DNA of 64,000 bases from Solirubrum koreensis (GCF_039541855.1 NZ_BAABHA010000010.1:124001-188000); one strand, 5' to 3'. Shown: positions 17,011 to 29,390, counted from the stretch's first letter. Numbers and translations: made by a program. The notes: generated by a model from the letters alone, not told the origin.

Positions 17011-18639
17011 ATGCAAACTACCTCTACGCCCGGCAACTCAGCTGCCGCCCCAAGCAGCACCAGCCACCCCAAGGGCCTGTACGTGCTGTTTCTCACCGAA
17101 ATGTGGGAACGGTTTAGCTTTTACGGCATGCGGGCGCTGCTGAGTTTGTACATGGGCAAGGCGTTGCTCTTCGATAAGGCTCTGACCTCGCGTTTCTACG
17201 GCAACTACACTAGCCTGGTGTACCTCACGCCGCTGCTCGGCGGCTACCTCGCCGACCGGTATTGGGGCAACCGCCGCTCCATATTAATAGGCGGCTTGCT
17301 GATGGCTCTAGGGCAGTTTTGCCTGTTTTTCAGTGCCTCGCTGTACGTGGCGGGTCAAACCGAAGCTGGGGCTGCGCAAAAGCTGCTGTTCTTCTCGGGG
17401 CTGGGCCTGCTGATTTTCGGCAACGGTTCCTTTAAGCCCAATATCTCGTCGATGGTGGGCATGCTCTACCCAGCCGGCGACAAGCGCATTGATACGGCTT
17501 ACACCATTTTTTACATGGGTATCAACATCGGGGCCTTTCTCTCGCCTTTAGTATGCGGCTACCTGGGCGACACCGATAATCCGGCTGATTTCAAGTGGGG
17601 TTTTCTGGCCGCTGGCATTGGTATGTTGCTTGGTACTGCCACTTTCGAGCTGTTCAAACACCGTTACGTGGTGGATGCACAAGGCGCCCCGCTGGGTGCC
17701 AAGCCCGAGCGACAGGTGGCACAGTCCCCGGTTGTGCCTCTCACAACCGATGCTCCCGTACGCAACGAAACCTTGGCCACACCGGCCTCTACCGGAGTTA
17801 CCGCCGGCCGCATGCTGGCCTTAGCCGCCATTTTCACGGCCGTGTATGCCGCCATTGCCTGGTACATGAATCAGGACTGGATCGGGGCCTTGGTTTTTTC
17901 CGCCATGCTGGTGGTGCCTTTGGTGGTGCTGGCCGACGCCTCGCTCACGGCCCGAGAAAAAGAGAAAATCTACGTCATCTTCATCCTGAGCTTCTTCGTG
18001 ATTTTCTTCTGGGGCGCCTACGAGCAGGCCGGCGCCTCACTCACTTTCTTCGCCGATGAGCAAACCGACCGGCAACTGGGTCGCTACGTTATGCCCGCTT
18101 CGTATTTCCAGTCGGCCCCGGCGTTGTTCGTTATTACGTTTGCGCCGCTGTTCGCTGTCATCTGGACCGCGCTGGGCCGCCGCGGGCTGGAGCCGTCGTC
18201 GCCGCTGAAAATGGCCATAGGCTTGCTGCTGCTCGGCTTGGGCTACCTCATCATTGCCTTTGGGGTAAAGGGCGTAGATGCAGCCACGAAAGTGAGCATG
18301 TTCTGGCTGGTGGCCATGTACTTGCTGCACGTATTCGGGGAGTTGTGTCTGTCGCCCATCGGCTTAGCGTTAGTAAACAAACTGTCGCCGGCCCGTTTTG
18401 CTTCGTTGCTAATGGCCGTGTGGTTTATGGCTACGGCCGGCGGTAACAAGCTGGCCGGTGTGCTAAGTGGACTGTACCCCGAGCCGGGCAAAGCCGCTCC
18501 GCACTTCCTCGGCTTCGAAATCAGCGGCCTTTACGAGTTCTTCTTGATTTTCGTAGGATTGTCGGTAGCCTCGTCGTTGGTGCTATTCCTAATCCAAAGC
18601 CGATTAACGCGCATGATGAACGAGCCAGTTGAAGCATAA
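17011..18639 (+). CDS. Second POT family peptide/proton symporter
   Basis: A 542-residue paralogue of the preceding transporter with the same signatures (VLFLTEMWERFSFYGMR, FYMGINIGAFLSPLVCGYL, FFWGAYEQAGAS). It is longer, mainly through an insert in the central region between TM6 and TM7 (about residues 230-300) with a Pro/Thr/Ala-rich linker and two extra hydrophobic helices (LALAAIFTAVYAAIAWYM, GALVFSAMLVVPLVVLA), as in 14-TM bacterial POT proteins. ATG 17011 leads into the usual short N-terminal tail; the frame is open upstream to 16960. Probable di/tripeptide uptake. Confidence 0.92.
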   Translation: MQTTSTPGNSAAAPSSTSHPKGLYVLFLTEMWERFSFYGMRALLSLYMGKALLFDKALTSRFYGNYTSLVYLTPLLGGYLADRYWGNRRSILIGGLLMALGQFCLFFSASLYVAGQTEAGAAQKLLFFSGLGLLIFGNGSFKPNISSMVGMLYPAGDKRIDTAYTIFYMGINIGAFLSPLVCGYLGDTDNPADFKWGFLAAGIGMLLGTATFELFKHRYVVDAQGAPLGAKPERQVAQSPVVPLTTDAPVRNETLATPASTGVTAGRMLALAAIFTAVYAAIAWYMNQDWIGALVFSAMLVVPLVVLADASLTAREKEKIYVIFILSFFVIFFWGAYEQAGASLTFFADEQTDRQLGRYVMPASYFQSAPALFVITFAPLFAVIWTALGRRGLEPSSPLKMAIGLLLLGLGYLIIAFGVKGVDAATKVSMFWLVAMYLLHVFGELCLSPIGLALVNKLSPARFASLLMAVWFMATAGGNKLAGVLSGLYPEPGKAAPHFLGFEISGLYEFFLIFVGLSVASSLVLFLIQSRLTRMMNEPVEA

Positions 18640-18658
18640 ATACTTTACAACCAAACGC

Positions 18659-18697
18659 AAAAAAGCCCTGCCGGACTTGGTCCGGCAGGGCTTTTTT
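18659..18697. terminator. Bidirectional terminator between POT gene and groEL
   Basis: A 17-bp stem (18659-18675 with 18681-18697) with A and T runs at the two ends, between two convergent genes. Confidence 0.9.
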
Positions 18698-18728
18698 AAT
18701 CCAGAGCAGAGAGGCTCGGACGGGCTGA

Positions 18729-20384
<1,656 letters not shown>

Positions 20385-20424
20385 TGTGGGCTTGTCTTGG
20401 TTTGAAAGTCTGGAGAGATGATAC

Positions 20425-20712
20425 TTACAGGATGGCGAAGATGTCAGACTCCTTCATGATGAGGTAGTCCTGACCATCCACGGTAATTTCAGTGCCGGCG
20501 TACTTGCCGTACAGCACTTGGTCGCCTACCGACACCTGGGGCTGCACGAGCGTACCGTTCTCGGTTTTGCCTGCGCCCACGGCCACTACTTCGCCGCGCT
20601 GCGGCTTTTCCTTGGCCGTGTCGGGGATGATGATGCCCGACTTGGTTTTCTCTTCGGCGGCGGCCGGCGCAATAATTACGCGGTCAGCCAGCGGTTTGAT
20701 GCTAATAGCCAT
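20425..20712 (-). CDS. groES: Co-chaperonin GroES (Cpn10)
   Basis: The 95-residue lid of the GroEL chamber. The start is the ATG at 20712 (MAISIKPLADRVIIAP); the frame is open further upstream, but those codons are not part of the family. The mobile loop region (EEKTKSGIIIPDTAKEKP) and the end DYLIMKESDIFAIL are typical. Expected to be heat-inducible; a candidate palindromic operator (CTGAC-N6-GTCAG) lies about 105 nt upstream. Confidence 0.98.
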   Translation of the reverse strand: MAISIKPLADRVIIAPAAAEEKTKSGIIIPDTAKEKPQRGEVVAVGAGKTENGTLVQPQVSVGDQVLYGKYAGTEITVDGQDYLIMKESDIFAIL

Positions 20713-20818
20713 TCTGCTGGGTTGGGTTGAGGGGTTATGATCAAAGAAAAGTCTTTGGAGTAGGTTCCGCGAAGGAGCCTGCTGCCGCTCGGCACTTCTT
20801 GTGCCAGCCCGCGAAAAA

Positions 20819-20834
20819 CTGACAGAATGGTCAG
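20819..20834. promoter_or_regulatory. Candidate heat-shock operator upstream of groES
   Basis: An inverted repeat CTGAC-N6-GTCAG, with a further CTGACA at 20871-20876. No CIRCE element is visible between secG and groES. Function is inferred from position only. Confidence 0.35.
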
Positions 20835-20931
20835 AAATCGGAACTTTTTGCGGTTTTCGGCGCAACAACCCTGACAAACCGGGCAGGAAAGTGGCAGAAC
20901 AGCGGCCGCAAGTATAGTTAACCTAAACCAG

Positions 20932-20974
20932 TAAAAAGGAACCGGCGGCTTCTCGCTGGTGCGAGAACCCGCCG
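20932..20974 (-). terminator. Terminator after secG
   Basis: On the minus strand a 14-position stem with one mismatch (20943-20956 with 20961-20974) and a TTTTT run downstream. It separates secG from groES, so groESL has its own promoter. Confidence 0.75.
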
Positions 20975-21001
20975 ATTTTGAAGGACAGCCTAAGATTAAA
21001 G

Positions 21002-21424
21002 CTATTGAGCCGGGGCCGGAGCGGGAGTAGGCTGGGCGGCTGGAGCAGTGGTAGCCGGAGCCGACTGCGGGGCGGTAGCACCCGGAGCAGTGGCGCCCGG
21101 TGCGGGAGCTTGCGGGCCCGGAACAGCCGGGGCAGCGGGTACACGCGTTTCCAAAGCTTTCTGTTGGTTCACGCTACGCATTGGGCCAGCCGTTTGGCCC
21201 GACAGGATTACGTGCGAAGCCAGCGACAACACAATCAGGGCAATGGCGAAACCCCAAGTTAGGCGCTCCAGCAGGTCGCCGGTGCGCTTCACGCCCATGA
21301 GCTGGGCAGTGCCGCCGGCAGCGAAATTACTGGACAACCCACCGCCCTTAGAGTTTTGGGCCAGCACTACTAGGGCCAGCAACAGGCAAACGAAAAGGGC
21401 AAGGACGATAATGGCAGTGTACAT
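21002..21424 (-). CDS. secG: Preprotein translocase subunit SecG
   Basis: A 140-residue inner-membrane protein that assists SecYEG. It has the two SecG membrane segments (YTAIIVLALFVCLLLALVVL and LTWGFAIALIVLSLASHVIL) around the conserved QNSKGGGLSSNF loop and FLERLTW-like DLLERLTWG motif. The tail beyond residue 75 is Ala/Pro-rich and lengthens it compared with E. coli SecG, a common feature in Bacteroidota. It lies 14 nt after the TPR gene and is followed by a terminator. Confidence 0.95.
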   Translation of the reverse strand: MYTAIIVLALFVCLLLALVVLAQNSKGGGLSSNFAAGGTAQLMGVKRTGDLLERLTWGFAIALIVLSLASHVILSGQTAGPMRSVNQQKALETRVPAAPAVPGPQAPAPGATAPGATAPQSAPATTAPAAQPTPAPAPAQ

Positions 21425-21438
21425 CTACTGTTCCGGTT

Positions 21439-22782
21439 TTACTCCGGCTGTTGTTTCAGGTGGTCAATTTGAGCGGCAAAGTACGCCTTTTTTTCGGGCT
21501 GGCGCACCATCAGCTGTTCGTAAATTTCAATGGCACGGGCAGTTTTGCCCTGCTTAACAAGGATTTTAGCCAAGCTCTCCGAGGCCAGACTTGGCGGCGG
21601 ACTGGTGCTGCGCACCGATAAATCGGCTTGCGGCTCGGTTACCATAGGGATTCGTGCCGCCGACGATTTGATACGCGGTTGGTTTTTGAGAAACCGCTCG
21701 ATCAAGGCAATGGACGAAGGGGTAGCCGGCGTTGCGGGTCGATGCTTAGCCGCGTGGTCCAGCAGAAGCGCGTCGGGCAGCCATGCCGAATCCGTGGGTA
21801 AATCGTGGGTGAGTTCGGCACTGCGCCCCATTAAACAATGCCCAAAGCGGCTCCCGACAGCAACGGCGTAGGCAAGATGCTCATCGGCGTAGAAGGAAGG
21901 CAACGGCGCTTTGGCCGGCTCAATTTCCTCAAGCGCTTCGGGCAGCCGGTAGGAGGTTACGGGCGGTAACGATTCGGCCAATCCAAACTCGAAACGGGAA
22001 CTGCCTCCCTCTACCGGTGGTCGAATAGCAGGTGCGACGGCCGGCAACTCATCAGCCAAGGCCTCGGTAGCTTGAGCTTCGGCAGGAGCTAAATTGGTTT
22101 CTTCAACAGCGTCTTCCAGAGGTTCAGCAGCGGGCTGATGAGCTTCAATTGGTGGGGTTGAATCGAGTTGTTCCGCAGAAAGGGGCTCGGACTCATCGAC
22201 TTCAGCTTCTTCTAGCGCGTCAGCTTCTGGGGTAACGTCTTGCGTTAGCTGCTCGTTTTCAGAAACGGTGTTTGTTTCTGCCAGTTCCAATGGCTGGGGC
22301 GCTTGCAACTCACTTTCGACTTCGAGAATAGCCTCAGTTGATGTTGCTTCTGCTGGCTTAGCCTCTTGCTCCGCAAGCAACACATCAGCTATGTCGGCCG
22401 AAGATGGTTGCTCGATTACTTCAGTAACGTCGTCAGCTGCTGGCGCAACGGAATCGAAAGAAACCTCGGCAGCGGTGGCCGCAAAAGCATTTTCAGGAAC
22501 TGGTTCAGCAACCGTTTCCGGGGCAGCCGCAGCAGCTTGAGGTTGGGTTGCGGGCCGTTCGATTAACTCCCGCAGCAGTTCGCGGTTGGTAGCGTACGTG
22601 GCGGCGCGGCGCAGGCGTTGGCTGGCCAGCATGCTGCCGCGGTCGTGGGCGGCTTTGGCCAGCAACAGATGCGCGGTTTGGCAGTAGGGGAAGGCGGTAG
22701 CCAACTGCTCCAGCTCCCGAACTTCGGTATCCGAAATTCCGGTAACGTGGTCGAGAATATGCAGCAGCGACGCGCGGGTCAT
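21439..22782 (-). CDS. Low-complexity protein with C-terminal TPR-like segment
   Basis: A 447-residue protein seen in Bacteroidota next to lptE and secG. The N-terminal 75 residues are helical (HILDHVTGISDTEVRELEQL, with YCQTAHLLLAKAAHD). Residues about 78-270 are a Glu/Ala/Pro-rich acidic disordered linker. The C-terminal 40 residues form a TPR-like pair (ESLAKILVKQGKTARAIEIY, then EKKAYFAAQIDHLKQQ). No signal peptide. Probably a cytoplasmic adaptor; its role in the secretion/LPS block is unknown. Confidence 0.8.
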   Translation of the reverse strand: MTRASLLHILDHVTGISDTEVRELEQLATAFPYCQTAHLLLAKAAHDRGSMLASQRLRRAATYATNRELLRELIERPATQPQAAAAAPETVAEPVPENAFAATAAEVSFDSVAPAADDVTEVIEQPSSADIADVLLAEQEAKPAEATSTEAILEVESELQAPQPLELAETNTVSENEQLTQDVTPEADALEEAEVDESEPLSAEQLDSTPPIEAHQPAAEPLEDAVEETNLAPAEAQATEALADELPAVAPAIRPPVEGGSSRFEFGLAESLPPVTSYRLPEALEEIEPAKAPLPSFYADEHLAYAVAVGSRFGHCLMGRSAELTHDLPTDSAWLPDALLLDHAAKHRPATPATPSSIALIERFLKNQPRIKSSAARIPMVTEPQADLSVRSTSPPPSLASESLAKILVKQGKTARAIEIYEQLMVRQPEKKAYFAAQIDHLKQQPE

Positions 22783-22923
22783 GGATTACTGGCCGGAAAT
22801 GGGTGGTTCTGGAGTTTGGAAAAAGGCAGGTTGCTAAACGCAGAGACGTTGGTTAACCAGCCCGTGCAACGCCAAGGGGCCGCAACAATACAGCAATTTA
22901 GTTATTTAACCCAGGCCGGGCCC

Positions 22924-23454
22924 CTACCAGTTAGCCACCGACTTGTTGAACACGTCGGTAATTACACGGTCGGTGATGCGGCGAATGGCGGCCTGGTCGT
23001 TGTTAATAACTGTAATGTCTTGTGTAGCAGCAAAGTCGCCGTTGCTCTGGAACGTCTGCTCGAAATCCTGCTTCGGGTCTTTGGTGTTGGTAAATTTCAC
23101 CCGCACCTGAATGGTGAGGCGGTTAATCCCGGCTTGGTCGCGGCCGTCCTGGCGCTGAATGGCCGCCGGCGCGAAATCGTACGCCACAATCTGGCCTTCG
23201 AACTGCAGGTCGCCGTCGCGCGGTACTAACTTGAGCGTGGTGTTGCGCTGGAAATAGTCGCGCAGGTCCTCCGAAAAACGCTGCGAAAGGAAAGAAGGGC
23301 CGTTGGTGGCGTTATTGGGGAACGTGGCAACCGAGAAGGTTTTAACCGCTGGGTCGATGTTCGTGCCGGTGAAGGAGTACACGCTGCACCCGGCCAGCGG
23401 CAGCAACCACAGCACGAGCAGCAGGCGCCACGCGCCGAGGTTATTCCAGGTCAT
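22924..23454 (-). CDS. lptE: LptE family LPS-assembly lipoprotein
   Basis: A 176-residue lipoprotein that, by family, plugs the LptD barrel in the outer membrane during LPS insertion. The ATG at 23454 (MTWNNLGAWRLLLVLWLL) gives a clean lipoprotein signal with lipobox LAGC. The mature protein starts CSVYSFTGTNIDPAVKTFSV, characteristic of Bacteroidota LptE. The start overlaps the last 14 nt of the sigma-54-type activator gene, so the two are coupled. Genes for LPS synthesis (lpxK) lie elsewhere in the window. Confidence 0.9.
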   Translation of the reverse strand: MTWNNLGAWRLLLVLWLLPLAGCSVYSFTGTNIDPAVKTFSVATFPNNATNGPSFLSQRFSEDLRDYFQRNTTLKLVPRDGDLQFEGQIVAYDFAPAAIQRQDGRDQAGINRLTIQVRVKFTNTKDPKQDFEQTFQSNGDFAATQDITVINNDQAAIRRITDRVITDVFNKSVANW

Positions 23455-24745
23455 ACTGCTTGAGTTTGCGGTACAGGGTGCGTTCCGAAATGCCAAGGTC
23501 CTGGGCCGCGTACTTGCGCTTGTTGTGGTGCTTTTTCAAGGCTTTCACAATCATTTCCTTTTCCTTGGCTTCCAGCGAAAGGCTTTCTTCTTCTGTTTCG
23601 TGCGAAATATCCTCCACGCGCTGGGCGTCGTCCTCCACCTCGTATTCGTCGGGCTGGGCGTTGATGATGAAGGAATCGGGGCCGTCGGGAGCGGAACGGG
23701 TGAGGCGGCCGGTTTCGTATGGGGCAATGCCTGCTGCGGCAAACAAATGGCTGTTCTGGCGCACAAGCTCTTGGGCTTGGTTGCCATCGTGCCGGGCCCC
23801 GCCCGCAGCCAGCTCCAGAACCAACTTCTTGAGGTCGGTCATGTCGCGGCGCATGTCAAACAGCACCTTGTACAGCAGGTCACGCTCCGATAGGCCCGAG
23901 GGGGCAATGCCATCGGCGGTGGCGCCGATGAGCATGGGCAGGTTAGAGCTTTGATCCTGCGGCAGGTAGTGGCGCAGGCGGCGGCCGTCTACTTCGCGCT
24001 GCTCGGTTTGCAGCACCGAAATCTGTTCGGCTATGTTCTTGAGCTGGCGGATATTACCGGGAAAGCGAAAGCGCTGCAGCTCCTGCACCGCATCGGGCGT
24101 CAGTGAAATGGGCTTTACGCGGTAGCGCTCGGCAAAGTCGGTGGCGAACTTGCGGAACAGCAGGTAAATGTCTTCGCCCCGTTCGCGCAATGGCGGCACG
24201 GTAATAGGCACCGTGTTCAGGCGGTAGTACAGATCTTCGCGGAAGCGGCTCTCGCGCACGGCATCGAGCAGGTTCACGTTCGTGGCCGTTACCACGCGCA
24301 CGTCGGTCTTTTGCACCTTCGACGAGCCCACGCGGATAAACTCTCCGTTTTCCAACACGCGCAGCAGGCGGGCCTGGGTACCTAAGGGCATTTCCCCGAT
24401 TTCGTCGAGGAAGATGGTGCCGCCGTTAGTTACTTCGAAGTAACCTTTGCGGGCTTCGGAAGCCCCGGTAAACGAGCCTTTTTCGTGGCCAAACAGCTCC
24501 GAATCAATGGTGCCTTCGGGAATGGCGCCGCAGTTCACGGCAATGAACTGCCCGTGCTTGCGCGGCGACAGGGCGTGAATGATTTTCGAAAACGATTCCT
24601 TGCCCGAGCCGCTTTCGCCCGTGATGAGCACGGTCATATCGGTAGGAGCCACCTGCGCCGCCACCTGAATGGCGTAGTTCAGCGCCGGCGCGTTGCCGAT
24701 AATGCCGAAGCGCTGCTTAATGCTTTGTATTTCGGAAGGAGTCAA
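23441..24745 (-). CDS. Sigma-54-interacting AAA+ transcriptional activator
   Basis: A 434-residue enhancer-binding-type protein. The AAA+ domain (about 15-240) has Walker A GESGSGKESF, the sigma-54-contacting GAFTGA loop as GSFTGA, Walker B GGTIFLDEIGEMP and the Arg-finger region FREDLYYRLNTV. The C-terminus has a Fis-type helix-turn-helix (KRKYAAQDLGISERTLYRKL). There is no receiver, PAS or GAF domain at the N-terminus; instead a roughly 150-residue acidic linker separates AAA+ and HTH. The start is TTG at 24745; no ATG is available nearby. It sits between miaB and lptE. Confidence 0.93.
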   Translation of the reverse strand: MTPSEIQSIKQRFGIIGNAPALNYAIQVAAQVAPTDMTVLITGESGSGKESFSKIIHALSPRKHGQFIAVNCGAIPEGTIDSELFGHEKGSFTGASEARKGYFEVTNGGTIFLDEIGEMPLGTQARLLRVLENGEFIRVGSSKVQKTDVRVVTATNVNLLDAVRESRFREDLYYRLNTVPITVPPLRERGEDIYLLFRKFATDFAERYRVKPISLTPDAVQELQRFRFPGNIRQLKNIAEQISVLQTEQREVDGRRLRHYLPQDQSSNLPMLIGATADGIAPSGLSERDLLYKVLFDMRRDMTDLKKLVLELAAGGARHDGNQAQELVRQNSHLFAAAGIAPYETGRLTRSAPDGPDSFIINAQPDEYEVEDDAQRVEDISHETEEESLSLEAKEKEMIVKALKKHHNKRKYAAQDLGISERTLYRKLKQYDLE

Positions 24746-24914
24746 ATCAGGGTCGGGTTGTCGTGGGGTAGACGGAAAGCGGCGCGGAATACTTTACCGA
24801 AAGCAGAATCTAAACGACATGCTGAGCGCTACCGGGGCATCGGGTCGAAGTTGTAGCTACTTTCCTGCATCAGCATGCGAAATACATCGGCAGTGCTCAG
24901 TATGGCGGTGAACC

Positions 24915-26354
<1,440 letters not shown>

Positions 26355-26383
26355 GGCCTCGGGAAAAATCAACGAAAGGACGA

Positions 26384-26391
26384 CAAAGGTA
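26384..26391 (-). promoter_or_regulatory. Putative miaB -7 element
   Basis: Minus-strand TACCTTTG, exact consensus, 29 nt upstream of the miaB ATG at 26354. Confidence 0.5.
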
Positions 26392-26498
26392 CGGCTTGCC
26401 GGGCAAAAATGACAGTTTGGCAGAGCCTTTGGCTACGAACTATTACCAGCGCCGCCAGGTGCTGGACCCTAAGCCACGACCGTTGCCGGATAGGGTAG

Positions 26499-27806
26499 CT
26501 ATGCTACGGTGGCGCCCAAGACTTCCAGCATGGCTTGGGCCTTCAACAGGCATTCGTCGTACTCGCGTTCCGGGTCGGAGTCGTAGGTAATGGCCGAGCC
26601 CACTTGGAAGCTGAGGTAGCCCGTGTCATGGCGGTATTGCAGGGAGCGGATAACTACGTTGAAATCAAACGAGCCATCGGGCAGTACGTAGCCGAAGCTG
26701 CCACTGTAAAGGCCACGCCGGGTGCGTTCGTATTGCTCGATAAGTTGCATAGCCCGGATTTTCGGCGCGCCCGTCATAGAGCCCATGGGGAAGGTTGCGC
26801 GCAGTACATCCGCCAAGCCCACACCCGGCTGTAGCTCGGCTTTCACGGTTGAAATCATCTGCCACACGTGCCGGAACGGGTACAGGCCGAACAACTCAGG
26901 GACCTTTACGCTGCCCGTTTCGGCAATGCGGGCCAGGTCGTTGCGCACCAGATCCACAATCATCAGGTTTTCGGCGCGTTCCTTCTCGTCGTTCAGCAGC
27001 GTTTGGCGTTGTTGTTCGTCGGCTTCCGGGGTATGGCCGCGCCGAATGGTGCCTTTAATAGGTTGAGAAATAATAACTGGCTCTTGGTAAGCCAGAAACC
27101 GTTCGGGTGATGCGCAAAGCAGGTAATGGTCGTGCCAACGGCAGAAACCCGCGAAGGGCGTAGGGGAAGCTGCATTGAGCCGGTGAAAAACATCGACAGG
27201 GTCGAGGGAAACCCTTTCGGCGTAAAACTCCTGGCACAGGTTCAACTCATATACTTCTCCGTTCAAGATATCTTCCCGCACTGCCGCTACTGCCGCTAGG
27301 TAATCGGCGCGGGGCATACGGGCCTGCATGGTGGAAACGGCAGGCGCCGCCGGGGCCAGCAATTGCGTCTGTAAAATTTCCTGAAACACAGCTTCCGAAC
27401 TGGGGCCGTGAATTTCGAGGTGCGCCGCTTGCCAGTATAGCCAGTGTTGCGGCGTGAAAAAATGCAGTGCCGGCCAATTCAGGCCAGTGAAATTGTTGCT
27501 TTGCAGCGCTTCAATGTCGTTTTTAACGTCGTAAGTAACGAAACCGCACCGTGCAGCCGGCGCCGCAGACTGCAGCCACGGTTGCAAAGCGGCTAATGAG
27601 CCGGGCGCGCCGGTAGCTTCCGGAGCCACGGCCAGCAGACGCCGGAAGGGGCCGCAGGGGTAAGTGAGGTCGTTGGGCTCGAAGTAGGCGCAGTGCGGAA
27701 AGCCGGCCGCCCAGCGCAAGGCGCGGGCCCGGAAGTCGGCGGGCAAATCGGTCAGCGGAACTCTCAACACAGCACGAAAGTAGCCGCTAAGCCCTGTTCG
27801 CAGCAA
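26499..27806 (-). CDS. pabB: Aminodeoxychorismate synthase component I / anthranilate synthase I family
   Basis: A 435-residue chorismate-utilising enzyme. The C-terminal chorismate-binding domain is complete: PIKGTIRRG, ENLMIVDLVRNDL, GSMTGAPKIRAMQLIEQYE and the end SDPEREYDECLLKAQAML. The PIKGT Lys-containing motif and overall pattern favour PabB (4-amino-4-deoxychorismate for folate) over TrpE. No glutamine amidotransferase partner is adjacent. The start at 27806 is the first Met; residues 1-30 are plausible for the family. Confidence 0.87.
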   Translation of the reverse strand: MLRTGLSGYFRAVLRVPLTDLPADFRARALRWAAGFPHCAYFEPNDLTYPCGPFRRLLAVAPEATGAPGSLAALQPWLQSAAPAARCGFVTYDVKNDIEALQSNNFTGLNWPALHFFTPQHWLYWQAAHLEIHGPSSEAVFQEILQTQLLAPAAPAVSTMQARMPRADYLAAVAAVREDILNGEVYELNLCQEFYAERVSLDPVDVFHRLNAASPTPFAGFCRWHDHYLLCASPERFLAYQEPVIISQPIKGTIRRGHTPEADEQQRQTLLNDEKERAENLMIVDLVRNDLARIAETGSVKVPELFGLYPFRHVWQMISTVKAELQPGVGLADVLRATFPMGSMTGAPKIRAMQLIEQYERTRRGLYSGSFGYVLPDGSFDFNVVIRSLQYRHDTGYLSFQVGSAITYDSDPEREYDECLLKAQAMLEVLGATVA

Positions 27807-27825
27807 CCGTACACTAAGCCACTGC

Positions 27826-29385
27826 TTATTTCAAAGCGGCCAGCGCCACCTTGGCCTTGGCATCGGTGCTGGTTTTGTATTCGTGCTTGGCGTAGCCGAG
27901 AGCTTTTTGAAAATACGCTTTGGCCTGAGCCTTCTGGCCGGCCTCCAGGCTTAAATAACCCATTTGCAGCGCAGACTGAGGCGCGAAATAGTACGGCGCA
28001 TTGCCGCTCAGCGAAAGGGTGCGTTGGTAATAGAACCGGGCAGAATCGAGGCGGCTTAGGCCGTGATAGGCCCGTGCCAGCCGGTAAGGTTCTTCCAGCC
28101 GGTCGCGCAGGGGCGTAGCAGCCGTTACGCGGAAACGGTTGAGCGTGCTTAGAGCGGCGCGGTAGTATCCGCCGTCGAGCTGGAGGCGGGCGGCGGTGAG
28201 AGTACGGTTCAGCGGCAACTGGTCGTCGATGAAGCGCTGGGCGTAGCGGTCCTCTTCCACCACGGTTTCGCCGCCGCTCGCAATTTGCCGGCGGGCCCGC
28301 TCGGCCGCTGCGTCGTTGCCGGCGAGCCAGTGCGCGAGGTACATCTTAAACCAGGCGTCTTTGCGGTAATGGCTGCCGCGGTAATCGTTGATAAACTGTT
28401 GATTGGCCTGCGTTGAAGCCGCGTACTGACCCTGGTAAAGCAACAGATCGGCGGCCATGTGGTGTAGGTAGGGCACCACGGGATAAGCTGGGCCGGTGGG
28501 CCGACTGCGGTAAGCGGCCAGGGCGCGGTCGGTGTGGTGCAGTTTCTTCTGAATCGACATAACCAGGTAGCTGAACAGCAGGTTATCGGGCTGCTCGCGG
28601 TACAACCGATCGGCCAGCGCTGCGGCTTCGTTGTCGGCTCCTTGGTAAGCCTGGCGAATCAGGGCCAGCAGCACTTGCGACTCAATCTGGAAATCGTGCG
28701 GGTGCAGCGTGGCCGTGCGCAGGTTTTGCAGGCCCGCGTTGGTGTCGCCGGGCAAGCCTAACAGGTTCATAAACCACCGGTAGCCCTCGGGCACCGAACC
28801 AATCAGAAACTGACACAAGCCCAAGGTTTTGCGCGTGGGCAAGTGATTGGGCCAGCGTTTGGCGTTCTGCTGCACCTGCAGGTAAGCCTGCCGCAGGCTC
28901 CACGCTCCCTGAAACTCGTGGTCGAACATGACCTGGGCCACGGCTTGGTGCAGCCGGATTTCTGCTCGCGCATAGTCGCGCAGGGGCGTGCGGGGCAGTT
29001 GCGCGAGTTGCTCCAGGTACTCGTCTTGCTTGTCAATTACGGCTTCGTAGCGGGCCGCGTCCTGACTTACCACCAGCTCCGTGAAGTCTATGCCTTCGTC
29101 AACGAGCAGGGCCCCGGCGTTGGCGGGCTGCTGGCGTAACTCGGCGCGCACGGCGGCCCGAGCGGCAGCCGTGCGCAGCTTCAGCAAATCGGCATAGGCG
29201 CGGCGGCTCGTTGAACTGAGCTGCTGTGGTGCGGCTTCAGCTTCCGCAATGGCTTCCTCAACTTGTTGGCTGGCATGCCGCGTCTCAGCCGCCACAAAGT
29301 TCCGGCTTGCCAAGGCATACGTCATGAGCAGCGCGCTGAGTGCGCTGATGCGTAAGTCCCGGCAAACCGTTTTAAGAAACTCCAT
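27826..29385 (-). CDS. Tetratricopeptide repeat protein, about 519 residues
   Basis: A long helical repeat protein with an N-terminal hydrophobic segment (ISALSALLMTYALASRNFVA) that may be an uncleaved signal anchor. TPR-type units are clearest at the C-terminus (LARAYHGLSRLDSARFYYQR, LQMGYLSLEAGQKAQAKAYF). Central segments recall DUF3808-like TPR proteins of Bacteroidota. Probably periplasmic. The ATG lies only a few bases after the terminator of the upstream gene, so either the message reads through or the true start is the Met at 29325. Followed closely by pabB. Confidence 0.78.
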   Translation of the reverse strand: MEFLKTVCRDLRISALSALLMTYALASRNFVAAETRHASQQVEEAIAEAEAAPQQLSSTSRRAYADLLKLRTAAARAAVRAELRQQPANAGALLVDEGIDFTELVVSQDAARYEAVIDKQDEYLEQLAQLPRTPLRDYARAEIRLHQAVAQVMFDHEFQGAWSLRQAYLQVQQNAKRWPNHLPTRKTLGLCQFLIGSVPEGYRWFMNLLGLPGDTNAGLQNLRTATLHPHDFQIESQVLLALIRQAYQGADNEAAALADRLYREQPDNLLFSYLVMSIQKKLHHTDRALAAYRSRPTGPAYPVVPYLHHMAADLLLYQGQYAASTQANQQFINDYRGSHYRKDAWFKMYLAHWLAGNDAAAERARRQIASGGETVVEEDRYAQRFIDDQLPLNRTLTAARLQLDGGYYRAALSTLNRFRVTAATPLRDRLEEPYRLARAYHGLSRLDSARFYYQRTLSLSGNAPYYFAPQSALQMGYLSLEAGQKAQAKAYFQKALGYAKHEYKTSTDAKAKVALAALK

Positions 29386-29390
29386 GCAAC

